Source: Halichondria panicea
Lineage: Eukaryota > Porifera > Demospongiae > Suberitida > Halichondriidae
Reading direction: 5' to 3'
Length of the DNA: 64,000 nt
Assembly (NCBI RefSeq): GCF_963675165.1
Contig: NC_087390.1
Span: 2,278,001-2,342,000 of the forward strand
The notes beneath the pieces were generated by a model. That model was given only the letters and a program-made list of their open reading frames with translations, ran no database searches and was not told the origin of the DNA. The position numbers and the translations under genes were made by a program. Positions 44,851 through 56,081 of the stretch are shown piece by piece (within the stretch, counting starts at the first letter, position 1; each line of letters begins with the position of its first letter).

Positions 44851-46602
44851 TATGTGTTACCCTGGTTGCCTTGTCACTGTTGCTAAGCAATCATTCTTGT
44901 GCAATAGCCACAGCAAATTATAACTGACAAAGTTCACACGAATATGCTCTTCTCTGTATCAGGAGCGCTCTCCTTTGATGGACACTTCGCAGGCACTGCA
45001 ATAAGTTGCCGTAGTTGCTGATATTAGCGAGCCTTGAACAAAACACATTCTCTGTTTGCTTTGGCTTAACATTGACTCGATCCTGGAGAGACTCGTGAAA
45101 TCTACTGTGTAGAATAGTGCTCAGCGGTGTGAAGCTTGATAAGTGTTGTAATTGTGCTCTACCTCAAACATTCCTTAGGTATAATTGTAAGCTGTACCTT
45201 TTCTCTTTTCACTCGCGTTGTATCTTATGAATATACTAACGTGATTATTGCTGTTTCAGCTTCAAGATGGATCCTCCAGTGGCTGTATCCAGTTTCTACT
45301 GTCAGTGCTGCTCACCAAGGGAATTGCCAGGTGAGATATACTGCATTGTAATTTTGAAAATAAAAGCGACCTATCACCAGTCAGGGATCGACTACAAAGA
45401 TTGATACATGCCCGTAAAAAGTTATTAGTGTACGATGCAATGTAATTCACTAGAATGTTTTGCAAGCATCAAACGATATGCGAACTTAAAATTGCAAAAC
45501 CTACTGATATTTACACACGATCCTTGCCAGTTTGCAAAGGGTCAATTTTTCTGCTGATTTGGCTCTTTCCCAAAGTTTTTCGCCCTCAAAAATACGATAT
45601 CTGATGTGTAACCCCTGTGTTTTGATATCTATACTGATACTGAGTGGTATAATTGTATAACCAAATCCTCCCCCAGTTTCCCATACAAATCTACGCTCCC
45701 ACGGATAAAATATCAATATGGTTTTTCATTTCACTCCCCCAAACCACACACAGCATTCAGTCTGAAATGGATGAATCCAATGGCCATCTTATTGGAGCAC
45801 ATGGGTATTGCACTCAGGTAAGCATGCACCCCTCTACACTTCTGTCAATATATAGCCCTGGCTTCTTGCCTGCCTGCATGTGTGTAAGGATGGCCTTATT
45901 ATGCATGTAGATCATGACTCTAGGGGAAGGCCATTTGGCAGCAGAAAGAAGGAGGTGCACCGGTTGTTGTACTATACGTTATTACCAGCAGGATGCTGTG
46001 CATGTACTCGGATTAGGGTCATGGGACTTCGTAGTCTAAGCTAGAGTGCATGTCAGTCACTGTGATAATTATATTATGAAGACCCAATCATTGCCCCTGC
46101 CCACACACACACACATACACACACGCACACAGGAGCTAGTTAACTTGCTACTGACTGGGGTGGCAGTTTCTAATATCTTTGATGGGGAGGTGGACATGGG
46201 CAGTAAAGGAAAAGAAAAGGTTAGAGAATGAATCACTAGCTTCCACTAATAACCCCATGGTGTAATTTCCTGTGTGACTTTACCAGTTGATTACTGTGAT
46301 TACTGTACCTACAGTTTATTACTTAATATGGAACTTTATGTTTATTGTGATGCATTATTCTGTCACAATTTAAAAGCGACCTAAACCGGTTTCAGGTTTT
46401 CAGGGAGTGGTACATGAACTGTTAACAGTATAAAGGTTATTGGTTTATAGTACATTATGATAATCAAGAGTTCATTAATTAGGAAGAGTACCACAAAGCA
46501 AAAGCAACAGAAAAGCAATAAATAACATTCACCACTAAAACTAGTTTCACAGTTTATACAACAGCAGTGTAACGCAGAACTCCTATAGTTTTAAGTGTAG
46601 TC

Positions 46603-46635
46603 AAGGGCGTATACAGAGAAGGGTATACGCCCTTG
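46603..46635. mobile_element. 33-base hairpin with 8-base target duplication
   Basis: AAGGGCGTATAC and its complement surround a 7-base loop. GTGTAGTC lies directly on both sides (46595-46602, 46636-46643). It is in the intron between B2 exons 12 and 13. Confidence 0.7.
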
Positions 46636-47712
46636 GTGTAGTCGTGTACGCTTCCTTATGATATTCATAGTTTAATGATGTCATGACGGCTGTTTGTTTG
46701 TTTCTTACTACCCAGAGAATAAGATCACTTTCAACAAACAACACATGAATTTCTTTGTTGCTATTTACCTGTTATTTCTGTACCATCCAGCTAGTCCTCC
46801 GAGGTCTAGGCAAACAGAGTGAGATCGGATTGTTATCACTATTTGAACATTATCAGTCATGCATGGTGAGTTCGTGTGGTCCTGTTATTAACACACCAGT
46901 ACTCCCTCATACCAACGCCTTGGACCACGCATCAACCCCACCCTCATTCTCATTACAATCTTTCCCCAGCCCCTTATCACTCCCTACGTATAGGTGTATA
47001 CCCTAATGAACACTTGCTTTCTCACACCCCACCCTCCCCCCACAGGTTGGGAGTAATTACAAGGACCCTGTTTACCCTATATGGGTGATCTGCAGCGAGA
47101 GCCACTTCTCAGTGCTGTTCTCTCATCAAAGATTGCTGCTTGAGAATCTGTAAGTTTTGAAGTCCCTCCGTAACTTTTCTATTCATGGTAAAAGCTATTG
47201 AAATGTGCTTGTATAGAAGAATTGGTGAAAGAATCATTGGTATTCGAAATATGTGTATAGTAAATTGTTCGTGTACTGTTTTTTGTCTATTGTATAGTTG
47301 TAAGCAGCATTCCTTACCAATTTAAGTCTTCATGCACATACAGGAGACTCCAAAGGAGATTTGACTTACATTATTACGATGGTCTGGCTAACCAGGACGA
47401 GGCCATACGACTGACTATAGGTACATTGAGAGATACAAACTTCAGCTAATGTAATAGATACTCACACAGACAATGCAGAGGGGAGAGGGTCGTTGGTGGA
47501 GGATGCATTGACCCCACCACTGGAGCTGTGCATTCAAACTAAGTGAGTCTGTTGTGCACTATTATATTAAAGTATCGTTTGTACTGTGCTGCAGGTGGAG
47601 GAGTGTCACTGTGAGCTGGAATGGATCTGAACCAAATTTGTACATTTGACTGCTCTGTTGTAAAGTGTCATTAGGATCTAGGAGTATTATTCATCACCAG
47701 TACTAATTATTA

Positions 47713-47782
47713 TGACATCATTTCCAATTATAGTGTGAAAATAATTATTCACGTCAAAACAGCTGAAGCAATGGTATAAAGG
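47713..47782 (+). promoter_or_regulatory. TRAF-B promoter: TGACATCA and TATAAAGG
   Basis: TGACATCAT at 47713-47721 and TATAAAGG at 47775-47782, 85 bases before the TRAF-B start, in the same order as before TRAF-A. Confidence 0.55.
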
Positions 47783-47859
47783 CCGATTGAACACTCGGGC
47801 CTGCAGAAATTCGAAAGAATAAATAGATCTATCAAGCCGTAGCGTTAGGAAACAAACTG

Positions 47860-50007
47860 ATGAGTACACTAGTGTGTGTAAGCTGTCAAGAGTATGTGTT
47901 TCACGATCCATACCAATGTGACTGTGGAGACAGACTCTGTAGCAAGTGTTACAACTCTTATATTGAGAGGTAAAACGTTATTCATGATGATGTGTCATTG
48001 ACTGTCATCCAGTTTCATTTTCTGCAGAGCCCAGAAGAAGTTCATCTGTTTATCCTGCAATGAAGAGAACATCGTGGCCAACTGTTTCCGAGACAAGGCA
48101 GTGGAGTACGAGCTTCGGAACACCACCCTCAAGTGCTTGAACCAGTCCTGTCCCTGGGAGGGGGAGAGCAGGTTCTATCAGGTAAACACAGTAACTTCAT
48201 AATAATGTGCAGCATGGACTTCTTTGTCTAAGCTGAGCACATATTGATAATCGTATTCACAATGTAGTGCCGGGAATCAGTCCCATTCAGTGTAATGCAT
48301 GTAGCAGGAAGCAGTGAATAGAGCAACTTCCAGTGGTAGTCAATAATTATAGTTATACAGGAAATATCTTGACAACTATTTGAACTTTCTTTTGAAGGGT
48401 ATTAGAAGTGTCTAGTAGGAACATAGTTACTGATCTGTTTTGCCTAGGAATGTTGTTTGTGAACCACTTGTTTAATGTCTCAGTGTCTGTGTTGTTGGTG
48501 AACTATTGGATTGATACCGTCTCTTGTTGCCAGTTTGTTGTTTACAGCGTTCTTTGTCTGTGTTTTCTGTAGGAGCATAAGAATTCGTGCAAGTTTGGTG
48601 TAGTACAATGCACCAACTCAATATACGGCTGTAAAGAAGAACTAATTAGGAGTCAATTACAGGACCACCTCAACAATAAATGCAACTTCAACCCCATCAC
48701 TTGTCGATGGTGTGGACAACACACCCTCAATGAAGACGTAAGTTATTCAATAATATAGAAAACTTTACTGTGCTTCTTAAGAGTCACTATTATAATAGCT
48801 GCATGCATAGAACTCCCATGCAACTAATCATCACGATTCCCAAATACACAGATTCACATTCAGAAGGAGTGTGAGATGGCACTAGACTACTGCCCCAATG
48901 AGTGTGGAGAAAGGTTACCTAGGAGAGAGGTGAGTTCTGATTGATGTCAGAGGTTAATTCGATAAATTGCCTTTTTAGTACATTCATTTCCTGTGTTATA
49001 GTGCATGAATAATTAATGATGCTAAACTTGAGTTTGTTTAGTTAATGATCTTTACCCACTCCCCTCACAGATGCTCAAGCATACTAAAACAGTGTGCACT
49101 CAACAAGTAAGAGAATGTGACTACAAGGACTTGGGGTGCACTTACAAGGTATGTTTACACAGCATTTATTCACTTCCAACATATATAATAATGCACTCAT
49201 GTAATTATGTGATCTAATGTACTCGCTTAGTTATATGCTCTTATTCGTCTGCAGGGTACCATCAAGGAACTAACGAAGCATGCAAAGGATTACCCCGCAT
49301 ATCACAACCAACTACTGAAAATGGCCAACAAAGAAATGAAGCAATCTCTGGACCACCAAATTGCCTTAATAGACAACAAAACAGACGATTTGAAATCTGA
49401 AATTAGCAAGATAAGGTCTGAGTTGCAATCACGGCTGCAACCAGTAACAGATGCTGTGGTAAAAGCTGAGTCATCAATTATCCAACTACAAGATGGACTC
49501 AGTGAGGTATCTCTGTTATTACAAACACTTCAAGCAGCCAGTTACGATGGAACATTCATTTGGAAGATCCCCGAAGTCACTAGGAGAAGACAAGAAGCTA
49601 GAACTGGGAAAACTGTCTCTCTGTATTCCGCTCCATTCTATACGAGTCGCCATGGATACAAGCTCTGTCTAAGGCTCTACATGAACGGCGATGGTACTGG
49701 GAAGGGCACTCACTTGTCGTTCTTTATCACCCTAATGCGAGGAGAGTACGATGCCCTCCTCCCCTGGCCGTTCAGACAGGCAGTCACTCTGACCCTGGTG
49801 GACCAGAACAAGCAGCGGGACATTGTCCAGTCGTTCCGCCCTGAACCAACGTCCTCATCATTCCAGAGACCACGCAATGAGATGAACGTTGCCTCAGGCT
49901 GTCCCACATTTGCCCTCGTCTCTGCCCTTGACAATGTCTCCTACGTCAAGGATGATACCTTGTTCCTTAAATGCAAGGTTAACACCACTGGACTGACCAA
50001 TGAATGA
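47860..50007 (+). CDS. TRAF-B: RING, TRAF zinc fingers, coiled coil, MATH (445 aa)
   Basis: Six exons: 47860-47969, 48028-48181, 48573-48737, 48852-48929, 49071-49148, 49255-50007. Every exon length equals that of TRAF-A, and domain order is the same. The last 228 residues differ from TRAF-A at seven sites, all conservative (for example Glu/Asp, Leu/Ile, Ser/Thr), although introns have diverged by indels. The RING again has CGD where CGH is usual. All zinc-finger cysteines seen in TRAF-A are kept. The open frame beside a decayed MINDY copy indicates selection on the TRAF gene or recent gene conversion. Confidence 0.95.
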
Positions 50008-50019
50008 CAAAACTATCTC

Positions 50020-50199
50020 GGAGTACATGCATAAAGAGAAATATTCGACATAGACATTGCAAATGATATAGTATTATCATAGCCTCGAATCCACGCCGAT
50101 TAAAATCTGTATTTTAATCAGCGTGGATTTGAGGCTAAGGATCAATTAGACCATATCATTTGCAAAGTCTCTGTGTTATATTCTTCATGCATGTACTCC
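50020..50199. repeat. 180-base nested palindrome 3' of TRAF-B
   Basis: Same position and structure as 38097-38276: outer arms of about 60 bases around an AGCCTCG hairpin (50081-50136). The inner stem has a few more mismatches than in TRAF-A. Confidence 0.85.
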
Positions 50200-50537
50200 A
50201 ACCATAGTTGCACCTCAAGAGTGCCTCGTTGTCTTCAATCTATGCTCCTAATGCCAACTATAAACATTGTTATTTTTTGTTTTATTTATTTATTTATTTG
50301 AACCACAATCTCTTCATATAATTATTATACGCCCTTGTTATTATTTTATAGTCCATTGCTGCATGTCATTGATTGCCACGTGCACATATCCTCTCCTTGT
50401 TAACGTTAGCAATAGTAGAAATATAGCCACTACTGTACTAACAGTACTAAGCCTGCTACCATTCAGTTATAAGTATAGTCATGGAACAACTGGCAAGATT
50501 TAGACACAACAGATCCAAAATCCCAGAAATGTTCCCC

Positions 50538-50745
50538 CTAAATTGAGGTTGTTTAATTAATGATCTTTACCCACTTCTCCCGCACAGTGGAACAAAGAAG
50601 GATAAACAAGGATCGAGGACATTATTTTTCCCTTTGGAATTGGGTACATTGTACATTGCAATGATAGGTCAAAGTGTGCACTCACCAAGCTATAGTATAA
50701 GGACTTGGGGTGCACCTACAAGGTACGTACGTTCACACAGTAAAC
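50538..50745 (+). pseudogene. Relic of TRAF exon 5, second copy
   Basis: Same relic as 38660-38895, shorter by small deletions. It includes gtgtgcactcaccaag and aaggacttggggtgcacctac followed by the donor. Its presence after both TRAF-A and TRAF-B shows that it predates the last module duplication. Confidence 0.7.
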
Positions 50746-50784
50746 TATAGCGGCTTAGCTAGGGAGATTGAGAGTCGTAGATTA

Positions 50785-51033
50785 TGCACCTATCAATGTG
50801 TTGCCCCACTCCCCCCCCCCCCCCTGGGAGGGGTCGGGCTTATATGGGGGATTTGACCTTACCTCAGGTCAAATTCCCCCTCACACACCAAAAAACAGGT
50901 CATAAAAGAGTCTTCACTATGCAAAGCCAGGTTCAAATCCCCCAGTATGGGGCCAACATTTCAGGTCAAATTAGATCAAATTCCCCCGTATGTCCCGGGG
51001 GGGGGGTAGTGGGGCAACACGTTGATAGGTGCA
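50785..51033. mobile_element. MITE with TGCACCTATCAA ends, TSD TTA
   Basis: Inverted ends TGCACCTATCAATGTGTTGC and its near complement, with C-rich and G-rich inner ends. TTA lies on each side. The matching place after TRAF-A (near 38915) has no insert. The TTA duplication and terminal structure are like Harbinger-type MITEs; no transposase. Confidence 0.8.
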
Positions 51034-51319
51034 TTAGTGACTGTAGGAAACGTACATAGAAACAATCAAACTGCAATGGATAAAATTATGAGGACTTTAC
51101 TATTGCTGTTAGCTGGTTTACAATCTGCATTAAAACAATTACACAAGTACACGCTTTCCATTTCAATTTTCATTTTGAAGTATTGCTCCCTCTCTGCTCT
51201 CCTGCCCTCCCCATTAGCTTTTTATTTTTGCCTACAATTACAGAAAAATTTCCATTCAATCATAATCATACGTATGTAAGCATGCAGAGTCAGGTCTGTG
51301 TATGTCTAGGGGTTGTCAG

Positions 51320-51560
51320 CAGTGGCGTAGGCAGAGGGGGGCTGACGGGGCTAGAGCCCCCCCCTTTTGAGCTCCATCATCTGCACTGCATAGTTACTAT
51401 AGAATGATGTCATTCAAGGAAATGTGGGTAGGGCCACCTAATGCGCATGCTGATGCTGAGGAGAAGAGTGATGACCTTTTTTAAAAACTCCATGTTATTC
51501 AGTGTGCCTTGCTCAACTGATTTGAGCCCTGCCCTTCCCAAAATCCTGGCTACGCCACTG
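51320..51560. mobile_element. MITE with CAGTGGCGTAGGCAG ends, TSD GTCAG
   Basis: Inverted ends CAGTGGCGTAGGCAG / CTGGCTACGCCACTG flanked by GTCAG on both sides. The uninterrupted sequence is seen in the other duplicated blocks (ggttgtcagaatac at 41660 and 55429). Termini resemble hAT-type MITEs, but the duplication looks like 5, not 8, bases. Confidence 0.8.
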
Positions 51561-52085
51561 GTCAGAATACACCTGAAATGTTGTTCATTTGAATGGATTG
51601 CTGGGAACACAAGTGCCAGTCAGCAGCAGCTAGATAAGGGGAACCTTCTTCATAGACCCTTGGGTAGTCCCTGGCCTTTATATAAAAATCCCTAACCATG
51701 TTCTGGAAATTCCTATGAATTCACTACCTGGCTTAGAAAATGCGTTATTTCTGGAAACGATGGAGTCCCCTAGCAACTGATTAGCAACTTTAATTAACGA
51801 GAGAGCAAAAAGACGCGAAATAAAGCTGCATGGGGACAGTGACATACCAGGATTAGATAGTACAGCACAGGATACAGGCATCCAATAATTATGTTGAGGT
51901 TTGCTATAAACAAGCTAGAAATCTATCATTGTCATAAGCTAGGCCAGCAAGTGGTACATGTTGATCAGAATCATTAATTTTTGGTCTTGATTGCGGACAA
52001 CAATTCTCTAAATCTGTGAACGTCCATTGCCTTTTCCCCATACACATAGATGTTGAATACCTTCCCCCCTTACCTAATCCCTCCT

Positions 52086-52087
<2 letters not shown>

Positions 52088-52149
<62 letters not shown>
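52088..52149 (+). repeat. (CA)n microsatellite in block C1
   Basis: About 31 CA units before the exon 7 relic, in the same position as in the other copies. Confidence 0.95.
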
Positions 52150-52150
<1 letters not shown>

Positions 52151-53166
52151 CTCTCTAGTCCCCACCCCAGCCCTCATGAGGGGAGAGAGGATCTGGTGTC
52201 AGCACTAGGGGAGATCTTGTGGAGGGAAGGCGGAGGAAAGAGAGCTGTGGTTGGATTGTGAGTGGGTTGAACCACATAATTATGTGTGCTGTCATAGCTA
52301 AAAATAACAAACTTAATTGTTTGAGATTATGGTGAAATGAGCGTGCTGCTATGAATATTATACAAATATCATATTTATACTTGTTTACGAGTATGATTAT
52401 ACTTACATGTAGTGTCATTGTTTCCGTGGTATTTTTTACCTATGTGATCATGCACACATAAAGGTGTTGTTTACACAATACATCAGTGTTTGTATTAGGG
52501 ATTATATGGGTTCACCGAAATCGTCTCAGTATTTACACGATAATTATTATCAGTGGAGACGGGTCCCAGGAAAATAATAACACCCACCAGCCTAATTGCA
52601 TCACTGAAAGGGTAAGTTCATGTAGCATAACAAAGACATTGATCTTTCCTTGCTGTGGTGAAAACAAAGCCTTTCCTTTCTGTTTCCATGTCAACATTAA
52701 TTATGTTTATTTCCCTGTGATAGTTTTCGAAGGGGACATAATTCATTATATAACCGAAGTGAATTTGATATTTGTCAGGGAAGTTTATAATAATTACAAG
52801 TGTTGTTAAGTAAACACGTACTTTATGTAGATAGTGCATGAACACTCATTTAGTGTTGAGCAAACACTTGAGTCGTTCCTATGAGATAACTTCCACTGGT
52901 GAGTTGATTGTTTTGTTCATAATAAGGAACACAGAACACATGTGATGGTAACCGATCCTAACCATGCGTCACATGTCATGTGTTTATATTGATACTAACT
53001 TGTGGCTAAAGATAATTGTAAATTATGTAGTTGGGACTGGTATTGGAATCAATCCCAAGCGTGTACATGTCCACCACAGCAATAGGAACTATGACAAATC
53101 ACAAATTACTTGATTTTCTAAAATTATATTTTACATTTGGGAAGAAAGTGTATGTACATTCATTAT

Positions 53167-53374
53167 ACCGTATAGCGGGTAATTTTCGGGGGACAAAATA
53201 TTCATGGTTCAGCAATATTGAGACATTTCGTGGGTAATATTTTCGTGGTAGCTGCCTGCACTGCAGGTAAAGGTAGGCAAGGTCGCTTCATTCGTGGGTA
53301 AAATATTCGTGGTCAGACCTCCAACCACGAAAACCACGAATATTTTGCCCCACGAAAATTACACGCTATACGGT
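53167..53374. mobile_element. Foldback MITE, ACCGTATAGC family
   Basis: Termini ACCGTATAGCGGGTAATTTT and its near-exact complement (GCTATACGGT). The interior has further inverted pieces (tattcgtggt, accacgaata). Absent from block B1, so inserted after the split of B1 and C1. Confidence 0.85.
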
Positions 53375-54332
53375 ACCATTAATTATGGAACACTAGTATG
53401 GAGTTTCCTTTACTTGGATCATCCATTTTCTCAATTTTGCTAAGCTGTATACCTAACAACTAGTAGCATGGTCGACCTGTTACAATCGTGCTACATGTAC
53501 TAATTATGATGTTTGCTGCTGTGGGAACCATCACATGACACCATGCCTCAGCATTAGTTGTCAGCTCCAAACATGTATATAATGCTGACAGTGTACGTAT
53601 AACTGTGTGCCAGTTATCAGTTAATTAATTACGTGTCACTAATTAAAAAAACAGTGGCTATATGCTCGGCAGCTGGACGCCCATCCTCCACCGTGAACAC
53701 ACAGTCGCCTACCTCTTCCTGTAGGTGTAGTAACACATAATGTCATAGCAACAATAGCGAGTTGTTTGCAAACTATTTACAGCTAATGTTGCTGTGACAT
53801 TATGTATTCGCGAATACGTATTTCCATTATCATTTTCATTTATTTCCTCGGTGGGTATCGCTCCCTCTCTGTTCTCCTGTCTTTTCCTCATTAGCAACAT
53901 TAACAATAAAGCCGCTGCTGTCAACAGCTAGTACCAAGCCTGCTACGTTATCCATTCTCAGTCTTCAGTTGTTAGCTTTACTAAGCACAACTGACGAGAT
54001 TGTGGCTGTATTCCTATTTTGAATACCATGTGGTCTTGGAATTGAATGAACATGGAATCACTTTTATTTCTTCCACACAACACCTCTCCCCACATCCCCA
54101 GTTCTCGTATGTACAGTATAGACAACGTTTTTTTCATCTTTTTGATTGCTTACTTTACTTGAATATAATTATTCTACCCAACATTATTTTTCTCTTAATT
54201 CCATCCAGATAATTGAGCATACATTCATGAATAGAAATACAATAGACTCCTTTCTTGGGTCAAGGTTACCATTGTGAGTTGGCTTACTTGTTAGTCATTA
54301 ATTGTTTCCACGTAAACAATTACACAATTATG

Positions 54333-54729
54333 TACCGTATATGCTTGATCAGGAGCCGCGGCTACTAAATGTTTCATTTTGCTGGAAGAGGAGGCTACAA
54401 TTCAAGAGGGGCCACTGTTCAAGAGCGGCGTTTATTAGCTCCAGATAATTTAGTTTGTCATCAAAAGTTGTTTTCACCTGCATAAACTTGAACTCTGCCA
54501 TGAGAAAGTCTTTGTGAAGCACTAACAAGCTGCTACTCATAGCTATGTACATGTAGCTAGCTGCTAGTAATAATTTTTTTGGCTGCCACGTGCAGAAATG
54601 CTAGAGTCAAAGTTCACTGAGGCTACTATTTGAGAGCGGCTACTAAATGTTTCATTTTGCTAGCAAGGGAGGCTACTATTTGAGTGCGGCCTTTATACAA
54701 GAGCGGCCTCTGATCGAGCATATACGGTA
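54333..54729. mobile_element. MITE with TACCGTATATGCTTGATC ends
   Basis: Inverted ends TACCGTATATGCTTGATC and GATCGAGCATATACGGTA. The inside contains repeated gaggctac / gagcggc motifs near both ends. The matching site in block B1 (about 41230) is uninterrupted. Confidence 0.8.
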
Positions 54730-54736
54730 TGTAATA

Positions 54737-54938
54737 TAGCTGGTAATTTTCGTGGGGCAAAATATTCGTGGTTTTCGTGGTTGGAGGTCTGACCACGAAT
54801 ATTTTACCCACGAATGAAGCGACCTTGCCTACCTTTACCTACAATCCAAGCAGCAACCACGAAAATATTATCCACGAAATGTCTCAATATTGCTGAACCA
54901 CAAATATTTTGTCCCCCGAAAATTACCCGCTATACGGT
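54737..54938. mobile_element. Foldback MITE, ACCGTATAGC family, reverse orientation
   Basis: Carries the same interior as 53167-53374 but inverted, ending GCTATACGGT. It lies a few bases from the MITE at 54333-54729, probably a double insertion. Confidence 0.75.
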
Positions 54939-55174
54939 ATCTGTTACTATTTTTTAATTAGCAATAGTAACTATGAGGTTTCCATTCCTGGTCCATATAG
55001 CAACTAGCTATGATGAATATCATTATGCTATACTCAAGGCTGACAGGTTATATTGTATCAATCCTTTTTCTGTGTACCTATACATGTACAGTTGTCTGGA
55101 ACAACAAGTAAGGACTCATTACAAGACCTTGCGACAATACAATAATTATAACCCATGAAAGTCAACCTCCTAGT

Positions 55175-55225
55175 AGCCTCGAGGCCACGCCGATTAAATA
55201 CTTTAATCGGCCTGGTCTCGAGGCT
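55175..55225. repeat. 51-base hairpin with AGCCTCG ends
   Basis: AGCCTCGAGGCCACGCCGAT and its near complement with a short AT loop. It is the same sequence type as the hairpins 3' of TRAF-A and TRAF-B. A half copy (ctcgaggctagcctcc) remains at the equivalent place in block B2 (about 41453). Confidence 0.75.
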
Positions 55226-56035
55226 AGCCTCCTATAGGAACTCTACTCTATGATATTCATAGCTGACAACCTAAGTTTGTGGTTTTGTTATGAGCCCTTG
55301 CTGCACAACTGTACACAAGAAATTGATATTCAGTTGTACTGCCTAACGACTTGAACATGAACTACACCATGCATCATCATAGGTATGTAAGCATACAGAG
55401 TCATGCAGCTCTGTGTATGTCTAGGGGTTGTCAGAATACACCTGAAATGTTGTTCATTTGAATGGATTGCTGGGAACACAAGTGCCAGTCAGCAGCAGCT
55501 AGATAAGGGGAACCTTCTTCATAGACCCTTGGGTAGTCCCTGGCCTTTATATAAAAATCCCTAACCATGTTCTGGAAATTCCTATGAATTCACTACCTGG
55601 CTTAGAAAATGCGTCACTTTCTGGAAACAATCGAGTAACCTAGCAACTGATTAGCAACTTTAATTAACGAGAAGTTAATGCTGTATGGGGACAATGACAT
55701 ACCAGGATTAGAATATGGTCTAGTACAGCACAAGGTACTGGCATCCAATAATTATGTTGAGATTTGATCAACAAGCTAGAAATCTATCATTGTCATAAGC
55801 TAGGCCAGCAAGTGGTACATGCATGTGACCATGTCCAACCTCGTCTGTTTAAGAACCATAGTGGTATGTGCAGCTGTTGTGTTTGGGTATATGGTTCTGC
55901 TGCTTATACTTATTTGATCAGAATCATTAATTTTTGGTCTTGGTTGCGGACAACAATTCTCTAAATCTGTGAGCGTCTATTGCCTTTCCCCCGTACACAT
56001 AGATGTTGAATACTTCCCCCTTACCTAATCCCTCC

Positions 56036-56081
<46 letters not shown>

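Larger units (their letters stand above)
41932..47648 (+). pseudogene. MINDY4-like copy B2 without catalytic exon
   Basis: Exons related to MINDY4 exons 5 and 7-16 are in order: 41932-41973 (short), 42432-42530, 43214-43283, 43941-44006, 45260-45330, 45754-45817, 46133-46219, 46791-46865, 47046-47149, 47343-47542 and 47595-47648. Most splice sites are kept, and the His motif (SESHFSVLF) is present. Exons 1-4 and the GGPCG exon with the catalytic Cys are missing: homology jumps from intron 5 straight to intron 6. In the exon 15 equivalent a 2-base deletion (near 47434) shifts frame to a stop. It cannot make an active deubiquitinase; most likely a pseudogene. Confidence 0.85.
51838..54285 (+). 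pseudogene. MINDY4-like exon relics, block C1
   Basis: The same series as block B1: shortened exon 5 (51838), exon 7 with small deletions (52158-52258), diverged exon 8 (52550-52612), diverged exon 9 now with a stop codon (52831-52900), and a second exon 9 copy (54208-54276). Catalytic-Cys exon absent. It carries an extra foldback element at 53167-53374 and a piece related to MINDY4 intron 9 (53400-54060) not seen in B1. Confidence 0.75.

Noticed and set aside
47434-47542. Possible use of GTACATTG as a donor to rescue the frame in MINDY copy B2 exon 15
   Set aside because: The orthologous exon reads through this site in MINDY4 and ends at a conserved GTGAGT; skipping the rest would remove conserved residues.
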